The notes: generated from the sequence alone by a model not told the origin. A stretch of 64,000 nt of DNA from Moanibacter sp965226025 (GCA_965226025.1 CBDDCD010000003.1:2914001-2978000), one strand, 5' to 3'; counted from the stretch's first letter, positions 17,954 through 27,999 are shown. Numbers and translations are program-made.

Positions 17954-18327
17954 TCGGGAAAGGATCGATGGAGTGGGGGGGGGAGTGATGGAGAGGCGAA
18001 TCGCCCTTTGGCAGGATTTAATCAGGCGTAGCTGAATCCTTGTCTTGCTCTTTGTCTATCGTCTTCGTCTCTGGCTGCAAGATGATCTTAGCTGTGAAAC
18101 CCAAGTATCCTCAGGACGAGCCTGGGGGATTAGATTCTGTGTTGGTTCCGACTCTTGTAGCCCTCGATTGATCTGGAAGGCTTCTGCGCGCTGGAGGCCC
18201 GACTGACTTGAGGCTACTGAAGACCCTGCGACCTTCAGTCTTTGACTTTTGACTTTCGACTTTTGACCTACGACACACCATTTAATAGTTTTTGATGTTG
18301 CGCGAACCCGAAACGGAAGGCGGCAAG
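17954..18327. other. Divergent intergenic region
   Basis: The 374 bp separate the minus-strand GT2 gene from the plus-strand TMTC-like gene, so both promoters should lie here. No gene was recognised. A period-7 tract at 18239-18273 (TCTTTGA, CTTTTGA, CTTTCGA, CTTTTGA, CCTACGA) is the only clear structure. Confidence 0.6.
18239..18273. repeat. Degenerate heptanucleotide repeat, 5 units
   Basis: Five consecutive 7-mers share the pattern CTTTTGA with one to three changes each. Similar tracts occur at 13571 and 60684, always between genes. Confidence 0.7.
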
Positions 18328-20304
18328 ATGTCCAACCGGCTCCTGCTCACCCTCGCCCTGATATTGCTTGGAGTCCTGGTTTTCTCCTATTCCAATCACT
18401 TCGACAATGGGTTCTACTTCGACGATGCGCACACCATCGTCAGCAACGCCGCGATCAGGGATCTGGGCAATATCCCGAGGTTCTTCACGGACGCGTCGAC
18501 TTTCAGTTCTCTGCCGGCGAATCATGCCTATCGCCCGGTCGTGACGACTTTGAATGCGATTGACCACTGGATGGGTAACGGTCTCGACCCCTTCTTCTTT
18601 CATCTTTCGATCTTCGTTGCCTATGTGCTCCAATGCGTGCTGCAGTTTTTCGTTTATCGTAGAATTCTGGATCTCTCCTATCCTCACGATTGGAATTCGG
18701 CGATCGCTATGGCGATGGTTGCATTTTACTCTCTGCACACCGCGAACGCAGAAACCATCAACTACATCATTGCACGTTCGGATTCCTTTTCGACTCTAGG
18801 TGTCGTAGCCGCTCTCTTTCTCTATCAGATTCCGGCGGCGCGTCGCAGCCAAGTCTACCTATTGGCTCTGGTGGTTGGTCTCTATACCAAACAGACGGCG
18901 GTAATGTTCGCGCCGATTCTCTTCGCCTACATCCTTTTGTTTGAAGAGAGGATTGAGTTCGCGCATTTCGGTCAGAAAGAGGGGCTTCGGCGGGTACTCA
19001 GATCCGCGGTTCAAGCCGCGCCGGCTACTGTTCTTGCGACGGTGATTTTCGTGGTCAATCAGTTCTTCTTCACCCCGGATTCGACGGTGTCGATGAATGC
19101 TGAAGTCTCACGTTTCGACTATTTCGCGACTCAATTTTTCGTCATCACTCACTATCTGGGCAACTTCGTCCTTCCCATAAATCTCAGCGCCGACCCTGAT
19201 TTCGAAGTCATCGTCGGGTTCCTCGATTTCCGGTTAATCCTGGGTTTGATCGCCATGGGGTCTCTCATTACCCTCGCCATCCTGGCCTTTGCATCGATCA
19301 AGACGCGTCCAATTGCGTTTGGATTGGTCTGGTTTTTCCTGGCGCTGGCTCCCACTTCGAGTTTCGTCCCACTGTTCCAGGTAGGGAATGATCATCGCAC
19401 TTTTTTTCCCTATGTCGGCCTCGTCCTGAGTGTCGGATGGGGCTTGGGTCTCTTTGCGATCTCCTGTCGCTCGCTCCTTTCGGGTCGTCGATGGGCCTTG
19501 AAGGCGGCGGGGGCGGTCCTTTTAACCGTGCTTCTCTCCCATGCCTATGGAACCCATAGAAGAAACGAGGTGTGGGGTAGCGGGGAATCTTTGTGGCATG
19601 ACGTCACAATCAAGAGCCCGCTTAACGCAAGGGGCTTGATGAATTACGGCGTCTCTCAAATGTCCAAGGGGCGCTTTACGGTCGCACGATCCTATTTTGA
19701 ACGAGCTCTCGAAATCTGGCCTTACTATTCCTACCTCCATACCAACCTCGGTGTTCTCAATGGAGCACTGGATAACGATGCGGAGGCGGAGCGCTACTTT
19801 CGCAACGGAGTTCGATACGGGAGGATGATTCCCGATGCTTACTATTTCTTTGCCAAATGGCTCCAAGAAGGCGGTCGGTTGAAAGAAGCGGAAGCCTTGC
19901 TCGAACAAGCCCTCGAAGTGAGTTCCGGGCATGCCGGTTCGCTTGCTCTCTTCGATGGTGTTAGAGCGGAACTGGAAGAGGGTCGGAGGGCGAGATTGAG
20001 TGAGCTGATCCACTTGGTGGAGTCGGAACCGACACCTGAGAATCTCCTCGATCTCAGTCTTGCTCATTACGAAGACGGCAACTATCTGGAATGCATACGA
20101 ACCGCCGAAAGGGCTCTTGAGCTCGCGCCTCGTTACACTCCGGCCTACAATAACATCTGTAGCTCTTTTATAAAGCTTGGTGAACTCGACCAGGCAATCA
20201 ACGCCTGCGGAAAGGCCCTGGAAATCGATCCCGACTACGAGTTGGCGAGAAATAACCTGCGATGGGCGCTGGGGGAGAAAGAAGCTAGGAATGTTAGATA
20301 TTAG
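18328..20304 (+). CDS. TMTC-like multi-pass membrane protein with C-terminal TPR domain
   Basis: The layout resembles GT-C type mannosyltransferase-like TMTC proteins. A first helix is followed by the luminal motif DNGFYFDDAHTIVSNAAIRD and YRPVVTTLNAIDHWMGN, then about nine further helices, then TPR units from about residue 440 to the end (for example FTVARSYFERALEIWPYYSY, LDQAINACGKALEIDPDYEL). A role in protein or glycan modification at the membrane is inferred. ATG 18328 has GGAAGG 7 bp upstream and gives 658 aa; the earlier start at 18292 lacks one. The stop codon lies inside the left arm of a 29-bp inverted repeat. Confidence 0.8.
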   Translation: MSNRLLLTLALILLGVLVFSYSNHFDNGFYFDDAHTIVSNAAIRDLGNIPRFFTDASTFSSLPANHAYRPVVTTLNAIDHWMGNGLDPFFFHLSIFVAYVLQCVLQFFVYRRILDLSYPHDWNSAIAMAMVAFYSLHTANAETINYIIARSDSFSTLGVVAALFLYQIPAARRSQVYLLALVVGLYTKQTAVMFAPILFAYILLFEERIEFAHFGQKEGLRRVLRSAVQAAPATVLATVIFVVNQFFFTPDSTVSMNAEVSRFDYFATQFFVITHYLGNFVLPINLSADPDFEVIVGFLDFRLILGLIAMGSLITLAILAFASIKTRPIAFGLVWFFLALAPTSSFVPLFQVGNDHRTFFPYVGLVLSVGWGLGLFAISCRSLLSGRRWALKAAGAVLLTVLLSHAYGTHRRNEVWGSGESLWHDVTIKSPLNARGLMNYGVSQMSKGRFTVARSYFERALEIWPYYSYLHTNLGVLNGALDNDAEAERYFRNGVRYGRMIPDAYYFFAKWLQEGGRLKEAEALLEQALEVSSGHAGSLALFDGVRAELEEGRRARLSELIHLVESEPTPENLLDLSLAHYEDGNYLECIRTAERALELAPRYTPAYNNICSSFIKLGELDQAINACGKALEIDPDYELARNNLRWALGEKEARNVRY

Positions 20305-20405
20305 ATGTGAGATTTTGGATTGGGCTCTTAATCGCTTATCAATTTCGATTGAGACTTTCACCAGTGAACTCCATTCAAATCTCACATCTAATATCTAACA
20401 TTCCT
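20287..20405. repeat. Perfect 29-bp inverted repeat joining two genes
   Basis: Arms at 20287-20315 (AGGAATGTTAGATATTAGAT...) and 20377-20405 are exact complements and enclose a 61-bp loop. The left arm covers the last codons and stop of the TMTC-like gene; the right arm ends at the TTG start of the flippase-like gene. It could act as a terminator, an mRNA boundary or a mobile-repeat footprint. Confidence 0.95.
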
Positions 20406-21307
20406 TGACTGGTTGGTACAAGTATTTGGTTTATGGGTCGCTCGCATTCCTTGCTGTGGCTCTTTTTCGAGCGGACTATCTCGAGTTGCCTCGGGTCCTT
20501 TCCCTGCCGACCCTCGGTATTTCGTTGCTCTTCTTGTGCGGTGGATTCGTTGGGGATGTTCTTGCATGGAGATTCATCACCAAAAATCCGGAACGGCGAC
20601 TCTCCTTCGCATTTTGCCTGGCCGGCACCGGGCTCTCCATCTTCACCAAGTACGTTCCCGGCAAAGTCCTTGTCGTTCTAGGCAGGGCCGCCTACACCTC
20701 GGAACGCCGAGGGGATCCTCTGATCCCCCTCGCCGGACTCTCGCTTAACTCCCAGATCATCTCTGTCTGGTGCGGGCTCATGATAGGCGCCTCTGCCCTT
20801 ATTCAATCCGAAATCGGGGCGGAATGGGTCTTCCTTTTAGTCCTGATCTGGTTGGGCCTGGGCCTCGTCATATTCTTGGAACTACCGATCGCACTGCTCG
20901 GTAGGCTCCTTGGGAGACTGATCCCGAGCTTCGTCAGTCCCGGCCTTCTGCCGCGAAGGAGAATAACGAAGGTGGCGATCTGCTATTCCGTATACTGGAT
21001 CCTACATGGAATCGGCTTCTACTTCCTGGCCGTGAGCCTCCACTCGGGTCCGCTTCCTCTCGTCTTGGTCGCTGCTTTTCCACTCTCCGCGACGGTCGGG
21101 ATTCTGGCCCTTTTTTTTCCTGGTGGGCTGGGTGTTCGCGAGGCCGTAATCACAGGAATCCTCTACTCCGCGGGCCTCGAACTAAGCGAAGCCGCCGGGA
21201 TATCCGTGGCTTCGAGAATCTGGTTCCTTGCCGGAGAGTCCGCCTTCTTCCTAGCCGGTCTCTTCAGCGACCGAAGACTTCGGAACCAAAGGAATCTGTC
21301 CGAATAG
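20405..21307 (+). CDS. Flippase-like / lysylphosphatidylglycerol synthase TM-domain protein
   Basis: This integral membrane protein of 300 aa has about eight helices. It carries FTKYVPGKVLVVLGRAAYT and, near the C-terminus, FFPGGLGVREAVITGIL, both characteristic of the LPG_synthase_TM / UPF0104 family linked to lipid or polyprenol transport. The start is TTG; no better start is near. It follows the TMTC-like gene by 100 bp and may belong to the same envelope-glycan group. The last codons and TAG stop overlap a family A core (GGAATCTGTCCGAA). Confidence 0.78.
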   Translation: MTGWYKYLVYGSLAFLAVALFRADYLELPRVLSLPTLGISLLFLCGGFVGDVLAWRFITKNPERRLSFAFCLAGTGLSIFTKYVPGKVLVVLGRAAYTSERRGDPLIPLAGLSLNSQIISVWCGLMIGASALIQSEIGAEWVFLLVLIWLGLGLVIFLELPIALLGRLLGRLIPSFVSPGLLPRRRITKVAICYSVYWILHGIGFYFLAVSLHSGPLPLVLVAAFPLSATVGILALFFPGGLGVREAVITGILYSAGLELSEAAGISVASRIWFLAGESAFFLAGLFSDRRLRNQRNLSE

Positions 21308-21461
21308 ATCTGTTTCCAATTTAGAACCTCGTCCCAAACCTCAGAGAGTTAGCCACCGAATACCGGTCTTTTCGCCTTCAGGATAGCCTACTCTGTCAGG
21401 CCGAGAGTGTGCCTTTCTCTCGCAGTTTGACAGGAAAGGGAAGTAACTCTTAAATGGATCG

Positions 21462-22386
21462 ATGTGTCGGTCCCGATGTATTAGTTGGTTAGGTGTCGAG
21501 TTAAGTTGTCGACCCGAAGGTGGGTTTCGGTGGCGACTGTTGAAAGGCGCTTTGGGCGGGCTGGTCTGCCTGTTCCTGGTGGGTTTCAGACAGCCGCAAT
21601 TCTCCGCGGACGGAATAGTGGCGAGGTTCGATGCTTCGTTCGACGTCTCTTCACAGGTCGAGATTCTCAAGAGCGTTCGTGTATCCAAGGATGGCGACGT
21701 GCTGATAACCGAGACCTTGGTGATCTATCAGATACTCGACGATGGAGCACGGAGTTTGGTGCGTTATCTGGGAACCGGCAAACTGGCGGGATTTACTCTT
21801 CTTATGATCCAGAGAAAGGGGGAGGAGCAGCAGTTCTATCGGTTCGATCCCGCCGTGGGACGCGTGATCGAATTGGCCGGAGAGGAATTGCGAGGCACAC
21901 TACCCGAATCGGACTGGAACTTCGAAGACATGCTGGACGACGACAAGGAGGATCTCACCCACAAGTTCCTCGGCACCCAAACCGTCAGCGGAATCCCGTG
22001 CAGCCAGATTGAAACTCGATACGCCGACCGCCGGCAGCAGAGCATGAGCAACTATGAAAAGAGACACTTCTATTTCGCGAAGGATGATGGCCGACTGGTC
22101 ATGATCGAATTCTACGACCGGAAGGATCGGATGTACAAAACTCTGAGGGCAGCCCGCTCATAGTGCGGTGTTGGAAGGGAATCCGACGCAGATACGTCAT
22201 CGGCGATTTGAGATCGTCAATCATCTTACGGATACCGTTACCATAGCTGTCGTGGTCGCATCCGAATATGATGTCCCCCTGCCGCGGAACGTCTTCGCGG
22301 TCGAGAATCTCGGCAAATGGACCGGGGAATTCGAGGATGCTGTGCTGGCGTTTTTGCCGGGTTCGGAGGTTTGGAACGAGCAGTGA
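21462..22386 (+). pseudogene. LolA-like outer membrane lipoprotein-sorting family protein, frameshifted
   Basis: The N-terminal part has a hydrophobic signal (LLKGALGGLVCLFLVGF) and then the family sequence ILKSVRVSKDGDVLITETLVIYQ ..., FEDMLDDDKEDLTHKFLG, YADRRQQSMSNYEKRHFYF, ending MYKTLRAARS at a stop at 22161. The next frame, from 22147, continues as LEGNPTQIRHRRFEIVNHLTD ... LPRNVFAVENLGKW, the normal C-terminal end of such proteins. One indel between 22147 and 22160 splits the gene. The true start is uncertain. Confidence 0.65.
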
Positions 22387-22536
22387 AGGGAGGGAAGGGT
22401 TCAGGGGGCGCAGAAACCGGATTCGGTTCTTTGTCAAAATGGTTTTCGCTGATTAGGAAGATGTCGCTGGTGGAATCGGCCGAGATCCGGGAACGCACCC
22501 AAATGACCCGATCACTCCGAAGAATTCCGGAGCTAA

Positions 22537-22552
22537 GTCCGACAGATTCCTA
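22537..22552 (-). repeat. Family A half-site at the stop codon of the FAH-family gene
   Basis: On the minus strand the sequence is TAGGAATCTGTCGGAC. The leading TAG is the stop codon of the fumarylacetoacetase-family gene. A weaker partner (TAGGAAGATGTCG) lies at 22453 on the plus strand. Confidence 0.65.
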
Positions 22553-23401
22553 CCCGACCGTATTCGCCAGCGTTCCGATGAAATCGATGGTCATGGAGAT
22601 CTCGTCTCCGCTGGCCAGGGTGAAGTCGGATTCGGGAACGATCCCGGTTCCGGTCATGAGATAGGCGCCGTTTGGAAAGGGGTTCTGTCGAAAGAGGTAT
22701 TCCACCAGTTCGGGCGGTTTGCGTTTCATCTGGGAGAGCGTTGTCTCACCGGCGAATTCCTCCCTGCCGTTACGCAGAATCTGTAGGGTTATCGTCGTGG
22801 TGGGCGGTGGTGGGGTCTCCGGGACACAGAGGCAGGGGCCGATGGCGCAGCTCCGCTCGTAGACCTTGGCTTGGGGAAGGTAGAGTGGATTCTCGCCCTC
22901 GATGCTTCGGGAACTCATGTCGTTGCCAATTGAATAGCCGAAAATCTGGCCGCGGTGATTTATTGCCAGGGTGAGTTCCGCCTCGGGCACGTTCCATGAG
23001 GAGTCGCTGCGAATGCCGACTTGATCGCCGTGGCCCACGACGCGATGCGCGGTTGCCTTGAAAAAGAGCTCAGGTCGTTCGGCGTAATATACTTTGTCGT
23101 AGAAGTCGCCGCCCTTTGCGGATTCCGACTCCTCCATGCGCGCCTCCCGGCTCTTGAAGTAGGTAACCCCAGCGGCCCAGATCTCCTGGCTCTCGACAGG
23201 GGGAAGGAGAATCTCCGGGAGGGAATGATCTTGCGGGTCGATTCTGCTGTCTTCCTTTGCCAAATCGAGTAACCGATCATTCGGCGTGTCGGCGCGGAAC
23301 AGGCCGTCGAACGAGAATGCGTCCAAACGGTACCAATCGTCCTCCCGATTTAGCAGTGTCTGCTCGGAGGTATGATAGATCTTCATCATTGCGGATTTCA
23401 T
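22550..23401 (-). CDS. Fumarylacetoacetate hydrolase family protein
   Basis: The protein is a metal-dependent hydrolase or dehydratase acting on 2-keto acids; the closest known roles are 2-keto-3-deoxy sugar acid dehydratases. Family motifs are AAGVTYFKSREARMEE, PELFFKATAHRVVGHG, EAELTLAINHRGQIFGYSIG, the NDMSSRSIEGENPLYLPQAK block and the C-terminal MTGTGIVPESDFTLASGD. Acidic metal ligands (EAE and the Asp of NDMSSR) are in place. The frame is open to 23578, but that extension is unlike the family; ATG 23401 or 23389 gives about 280 aa, the normal size. It is divergent from the RND operon. Confidence 0.87.
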   Translation of the reverse strand: MKSAMMKIYHTSEQTLLNREDDWYRLDAFSFDGLFRADTPNDRLLDLAKEDSRIDPQDHSLPEILLPPVESQEIWAAGVTYFKSREARMEESESAKGGDFYDKVYYAERPELFFKATAHRVVGHGDQVGIRSDSSWNVPEAELTLAINHRGQIFGYSIGNDMSSRSIEGENPLYLPQAKVYERSCAIGPCLCVPETPPPPTTTITLQILRNGREEFAGETTLSQMKRKPPELVEYLFRQNPFPNGAYLMTGTGIVPESDFTLASGDEISMTIDFIGTLANTVG

Positions 23402-23606
23402 CCTTCTAGTTAGGAAATTGGAAGGCAACGTCGTAATGCCCTTCGGTATTCCAAAGTTATCTCGAGAGTCGGTGAGAAAGTGATTCAAGAAGATATCCGA
23501 AACATTCTCTGGAAGAAAGCCGTCTAACCTCACTGGGAGGATTCTGTGGTTCTGAACCTGACAGATGAACAACAGCACTAAGATACGGTAGATTCCTAGC
23601 AGTCTG

Positions 23607-24821
23607 ATGAGCCCTCGAATGAAGATATTTCTTCCCCTCGCAATCCTGGCAATTGCAGGTCTGTCGAGCTACACGCTAGTTCTTCTGCGGCCGGAGCCCG
23701 AGAGCAAAGAGAGAACTGTTTCTCCGACTGCGGTTGAGGTTGTGACGGCGATCCGGCAGACCGTGACTCTTTCCGTGAAGTCTCAAGGGACGGTGGCCCC
23801 TCGCACCGAAACCGTACTCATCACACAGGTTTCAGGGATGATTACCCAGATCTCTGACTCCCTCTACGCCGGCGGCTTCTTCGAAAAAGGCGAAGTCCTC
23901 GTCGAAATCGATCCCAGCGATTACGAAGCGGCCGCGATACGTGCCGGAGCGACCCTCGCCCAGGCTAGACTCAATCTGGCTACGGAAAATGCACAGGCCG
24001 AACAAGCGCGTCAGGATTGGGAGGCTTTGGGCAACGGCGCGCCGACCGATCTGGTCCTGCGTACCCCCCAATTGCTCGACGCGGAATCGAGAGTGTGCTC
24101 CGCGGAGGCGGATTTGGAGAAGGCGAGACGAGACCTGCTTCGAACAAGAGTTTCAGCTCCCTATGACGGTATGGTGAATAAGAAATCGGTGGATGTTGGG
24201 CAGCATGTCGTTGCCGGGACGCGGCTCGCCGATATCTTTGCCATCGATATCGCGGAAGTCCGGTTGCCGATTCCCAACCGGGAGCTCGCTTATCTTGAAC
24301 TACCCTACACCTATCGAGGCAAAGACCGGCGCGAGGAGGGACCGTTGGTCTATCTGAGGGCCGAGTTCGGGGGCGGTGAGCATTCCTGGGTGGGACGGTT
24401 GGTCCGAACCGAAGGGACGATTGATCCGAAGAGTCGGGTTCTCTACGCCATTGCTCAGGTGAGCGACCCCTACGCCGAGACATCGGATCCGAACAAGCCG
24501 CCGCTTCAGGTGGGGATGTTCGTGGAAGCCGAAATCATAGGCAACACCATCGAGGAAGTGGTGGTCCTGCCGAGACATGCCTTACGCAGCCGGAATACGG
24601 TCCTGGTGGTGGATCAGAACAACGCTCTCGAGACGCGGTCGGTCGATGTGATTCGGGCCGATGAAGAGAGGGTCTTCATACGGGATGGAATCGAGGAGGG
24701 AGAACGAGTCTGTCTCACCGCGCTGGAGTACGTGGTCGACGGGATGCAAGTAAAGCCGATTTCGGTCGACGTTCCTCAAGCCGAGGTTGTTGCGATTCGG
24801 AAGCCGGAAGAAGATGAGTGA
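23607..24821 (+). CDS. RND efflux periplasmic adaptor (HlyD/AcrA family)
   Basis: This is the membrane fusion subunit that links the inner membrane pump to an outer membrane channel. An N-terminal membrane segment (residues 5-27) precedes the lipoyl-like halves SQGTVAPRTETVLITQVSG and RVSAPYDGMVNKKSVDVGQHV, which flank a coiled-coil hairpin (about 112-183). The beta-barrel and the ALRSRNTVLVVDQNNALE membrane-proximal domain follow. It overlaps the pump gene by 8 bp (ATGAGTGA), so the two are translationally coupled. No outer membrane factor gene is adjacent. Confidence 0.92.
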   Translation: MSPRMKIFLPLAILAIAGLSSYTLVLLRPEPESKERTVSPTAVEVVTAIRQTVTLSVKSQGTVAPRTETVLITQVSGMITQISDSLYAGGFFEKGEVLVEIDPSDYEAAAIRAGATLAQARLNLATENAQAEQARQDWEALGNGAPTDLVLRTPQLLDAESRVCSAEADLEKARRDLLRTRVSAPYDGMVNKKSVDVGQHVVAGTRLADIFAIDIAEVRLPIPNRELAYLELPYTYRGKDRREEGPLVYLRAEFGGGEHSWVGRLVRTEGTIDPKSRVLYAIAQVSDPYAETSDPNKPPLQVGMFVEAEIIGNTIEEVVVLPRHALRSRNTVLVVDQNNALETRSVDVIRADEERVFIRDGIEEGERVCLTALEYVVDGMQVKPISVDVPQAEVVAIRKPEEDE

Positions 24822-27800
24822 GAGAGCTTCAGGGATCATCGCCTGGTTCGCGAGGAATCCTGTTGCCGCCAATCTCCTCATGGCTGGCATCTTTTTCCTC
24901 GGAACGCTCTCGGCCCTGAGCATTAAGAAGGAATTCTTCCCCGAATTCTCGCTTAACGTCATCGTCATTCGAGTTCCCTATCTTGGGGCTGCGCCGCAGG
25001 AGGTTGAAGAGGGCGTCTGCATCAAGGTCGAGGAGGCGATTCAGGATCTGGTCGGTATCAAGCGGATTCGGTCGCGGGCCGACGAAGGGATTGGCACGGT
25101 AATGGTTGAGGTGGAATCGGACCACAGCGTGGCGATGCTACTGGATCGGATCAAACTCCGCATCGACGCCATCTCTACCTTCCCCGAGGACACCGAAAAG
25201 CCGGTGATCTACGAGGAGACAACCGAAATCGAAGTAATGTGGGTGCAGATCTACGGGGATATTGATGAACGCACCCTAAAAGAGATGGGTCGAGATGCCA
25301 GAGACGAAATTGTCGCCCTCCAAGGGGTGACCCGGGCTCAGATCCGCGGTGATCGGAGCTACGAAATCTCGATCGAGGTCTCGGAGGAAAACTTGCGCCA
25401 ATACAGTCTCACCTTCGATGAGGTGGTCAGGGCAGTCCGCAGTTCCTCCCTCGATCTGCCGGCCGGCGGCGAGATTCTTTTACGGACCAAGGGTCAAGCC
25501 TACGATGAGGAGGATTTTGAGAGGCTCTCCCTGATAACGCGGGAGGACGGCACCCGCCTCTTGTTGGGGGATGTTGCCACGGTCGTGGATGGTTTCGAGG
25601 AGGTGAATCGTCGAGTTCGGTTTGATGGGAAGGAGAGCGTTTCGATTCAGATCTCCAGGGTAGGTAAGCAGAGCGCGCTCGAGATAGCGAAGGCGATCAA
25701 GAAGTATGTGATTCGAAAGCAGAAGGAACTCCCGGAGGGTGTCCAGATCAGCGCCTGGGCGGACGGGGCCAGGCTCTTGAAAGACCGCCTCAACCTCATG
25801 ATTCGGAACGCCTTTTTCGGAGGACTCCTGGTCTTTCTGTCCCTCACTCTGCTGCTTCGATTCAAAGTTGCCTTCTGGGTCATAGTCGGCTTGCCGGTTT
25901 GCTTTCTCGGAACACTTTGGCTGATGCCTCTTCCCTTCATCGACATCTCGATAAACATGATAACCCTGTTCGGGTTTATTCTCGTACTCGGTATTGTGGT
26001 GGACGATGCGATTGTCATCGGAGAGAGTGTTTTCGCTACCATTCGGAGAGAGGGCCATACTCTCGAAAATGTGATTAAGGGGGCTCAGGAAGTGGCGATG
26101 CCGGCCACCTTCGGAGTGCTGACGACGGTTGCCGCCTTTATCCCGATGTTGATGGTTCCCGGACCCAACGGAAAGATCTGGGGTGGTATCGGGATGGTGG
26201 TTATTCTGTGTCTGGTCTTTTCGCTTATCGAGTCCAAGCTTATTCTTCCGTCCCATCTAGGCCATATGAAGGTGTCCGACTTGGAGAAGGGTGAGATGGG
26301 ACGACTGGCCCGGTTCCAGCGGAGCATTGCGGATGGGCTGGAGGCATTTGTCGAACGCCATTACCGCCCCCTTTTGGACCGGTCTCTCCGCAATCGTTAC
26401 ACGACCATCGCCTTCTTCGTTGCCTCTCTAATTCTCACCTATGGCGTAATCAAGGGCGACGTGGTGCGCTTCGTCTTCTTTCCCGATGTCGAAACGGATT
26501 TTCCCGCGGTCGAACTATCGATGGCGGAGGGGACGCCAGGCGAGGTGACTCAGGTGGAGGCTTTGAAAATCGAAAAGGCCATTCAGAGGGTTGACGACGA
26601 GATCTTCGCGGAGGAAGGGGAGCGGGTACTTGTGCACGTGCTCACTTTGATCGAGTCCGACACTCACGCCTCCCTTATCGTCGAGTTGACGCCGAGCGAG
26701 GATCGTGAAGTGGGCTCCGTCGAAATAACGAACCGGTGGAGGGATCTGGTAGGCGAGATTCCGGGTGCGATCGATCTGAGATTTTCAGGCACAATCTCCC
26801 ATTCCGGGAGGCCGATCCATTTTCAATTGAGCAGTAACAGCTACGCTCGATTGAACGAGGCTGCGGCGCGGCTCAAAGAAAAACTGGCCGAGTATGAAGG
26901 GGTCTTTGACATCAGGGACTCGCAGAGCCGGGGTAAGCAGGAAGTCAGGCTGAACATCAAGCCGGGGGCCGAAGCATTGGGACTGACTTTGAATGATCTC
27001 GCGCGGCAGGTACGGCAGGGCTTTTACGGGGCCGAGGCGCAGCGAATCCAGCGAGGCCAGGATGAGGTGCGGGTGATGGTCCGCTACCCCAGGAGCGACC
27101 GCCGTTCCCTCGGGCACTTGGAGAACATGAGGATACGAACTCCGGGAGGAGATGAGGTTCCGTTTTCATCCGTCGCCGATGCGGAGCTGGGCCGCGGTTA
27201 TTCGGGAATCAGGCGAGTCGATCGGAAGCGGGTAGTCAATGTCACCGCCGACGTCGACAAGGGGCTGATCGGGCCCCAGGAGGTTATCAAGGAAGTTCGT
27301 CGTGAGTTCATGCCCGATCTGCTCGTTCGCTATCCCAGTGTGCGCTACACCTTAGAGGGAGAAAGTCGCGAGCAAAAGGAGGCTCTCAGCAGTCTGAGCG
27401 AAGGAGCGGGTTTAGCGATTGTTATCATTTTCGCGCTCATGGCGGTGCCTTTGAAATCCTACATCAAGCCGCTCATAATCATGTCGGTGATACCTTTCGG
27501 TATCGTGGGAGCGGCGATTGGCCACCTCATCATGGGTATGCCGATCAGCATCCTCTCACTTTGTGGAATCATCGCCCTGACCGGAGTGGTGGTTAACGAC
27601 AGCCTGGTCATGGTCGACTTTATCAACCGCTATGAAGCTCGAGGACATCCTAAGATCGAAGCAATCAAGGAGGCGGGATTAAGGCGGTTTCGCCCCATCT
27701 TCCTGACCTCATTGACAACCTTTCTCGGTCTTACGCCAATGCTGCTCGAAAGGAGCCTCCAGGCAAAGTTCCTTATCCCCATGGCGGTCTCCTTAGCATT

Positions 27801-27999
27801 CGGAATCGTATTCGCCACCTTCATCACACTTCTCCTGATCCCCTCCCTCTACCTCATGATCGATGACATCGCTAATCTTTGGCGGAAACGGGTTGAGGGT
27901 CGAGGAGCCGGGGGAAAGAGTAGGTCCAATGTGGATGTGTTGGCCGTGGACGGGAAGGAGGAAACGGTATTGAGCGGGGTCGAACGTGTGCGGGAGTGA
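24814..27999 (+). CDS. RND family multidrug/solute efflux pump permease
   Basis: This inner membrane proton-driven transporter (1061 aa) has the usual plan of two repeats, each with one helix, a large periplasmic loop and five to six helices. The start MSERASGIIAWFARNPVAAN is typical. In TM4 the proton-relay motif is GIVVDDAIVIGE; the equivalent TM10 segment reads GVVVNDSLVMVDF. The variant AADEGIGTVMVEV porter region and the SYGVIKGD-type helices fit the AcrB/MMPL-like clade common in Verrucomicrobiota. GGAAGAAG precedes the ATG. The substrate is unknown. Confidence 0.93.
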   Translation: MSERASGIIAWFARNPVAANLLMAGIFFLGTLSALSIKKEFFPEFSLNVIVIRVPYLGAAPQEVEEGVCIKVEEAIQDLVGIKRIRSRADEGIGTVMVEVESDHSVAMLLDRIKLRIDAISTFPEDTEKPVIYEETTEIEVMWVQIYGDIDERTLKEMGRDARDEIVALQGVTRAQIRGDRSYEISIEVSEENLRQYSLTFDEVVRAVRSSSLDLPAGGEILLRTKGQAYDEEDFERLSLITREDGTRLLLGDVATVVDGFEEVNRRVRFDGKESVSIQISRVGKQSALEIAKAIKKYVIRKQKELPEGVQISAWADGARLLKDRLNLMIRNAFFGGLLVFLSLTLLLRFKVAFWVIVGLPVCFLGTLWLMPLPFIDISINMITLFGFILVLGIVVDDAIVIGESVFATIRREGHTLENVIKGAQEVAMPATFGVLTTVAAFIPMLMVPGPNGKIWGGIGMVVILCLVFSLIESKLILPSHLGHMKVSDLEKGEMGRLARFQRSIADGLEAFVERHYRPLLDRSLRNRYTTIAFFVASLILTYGVIKGDVVRFVFFPDVETDFPAVELSMAEGTPGEVTQVEALKIEKAIQRVDDEIFAEEGERVLVHVLTLIESDTHASLIVELTPSEDREVGSVEITNRWRDLVGEIPGAIDLRFSGTISHSGRPIHFQLSSNSYARLNEAAARLKEKLAEYEGVFDIRDSQSRGKQEVRLNIKPGAEALGLTLNDLARQVRQGFYGAEAQRIQRGQDEVRVMVRYPRSDRRSLGHLENMRIRTPGGDEVPFSSVADAELGRGYSGIRRVDRKRVVNVTADVDKGLIGPQEVIKEVRREFMPDLLVRYPSVRYTLEGESREQKEALSSLSEGAGLAIVIIFALMAVPLKSYIKPLIIMSVIPFGIVGAAIGHLIMGMPISILSLCGIIALTGVVVNDSLVMVDFINRYEARGHPKIEAIKEAGLRRFRPIFLTSLTTFLGLTPMLLERSLQAKFLIPMAVSLAFGIVFATFITLLLIPSLYLMIDDIANLWRKRVEGRGAGGKSRSNVDVLAVDGKEETVLSGVERVRE

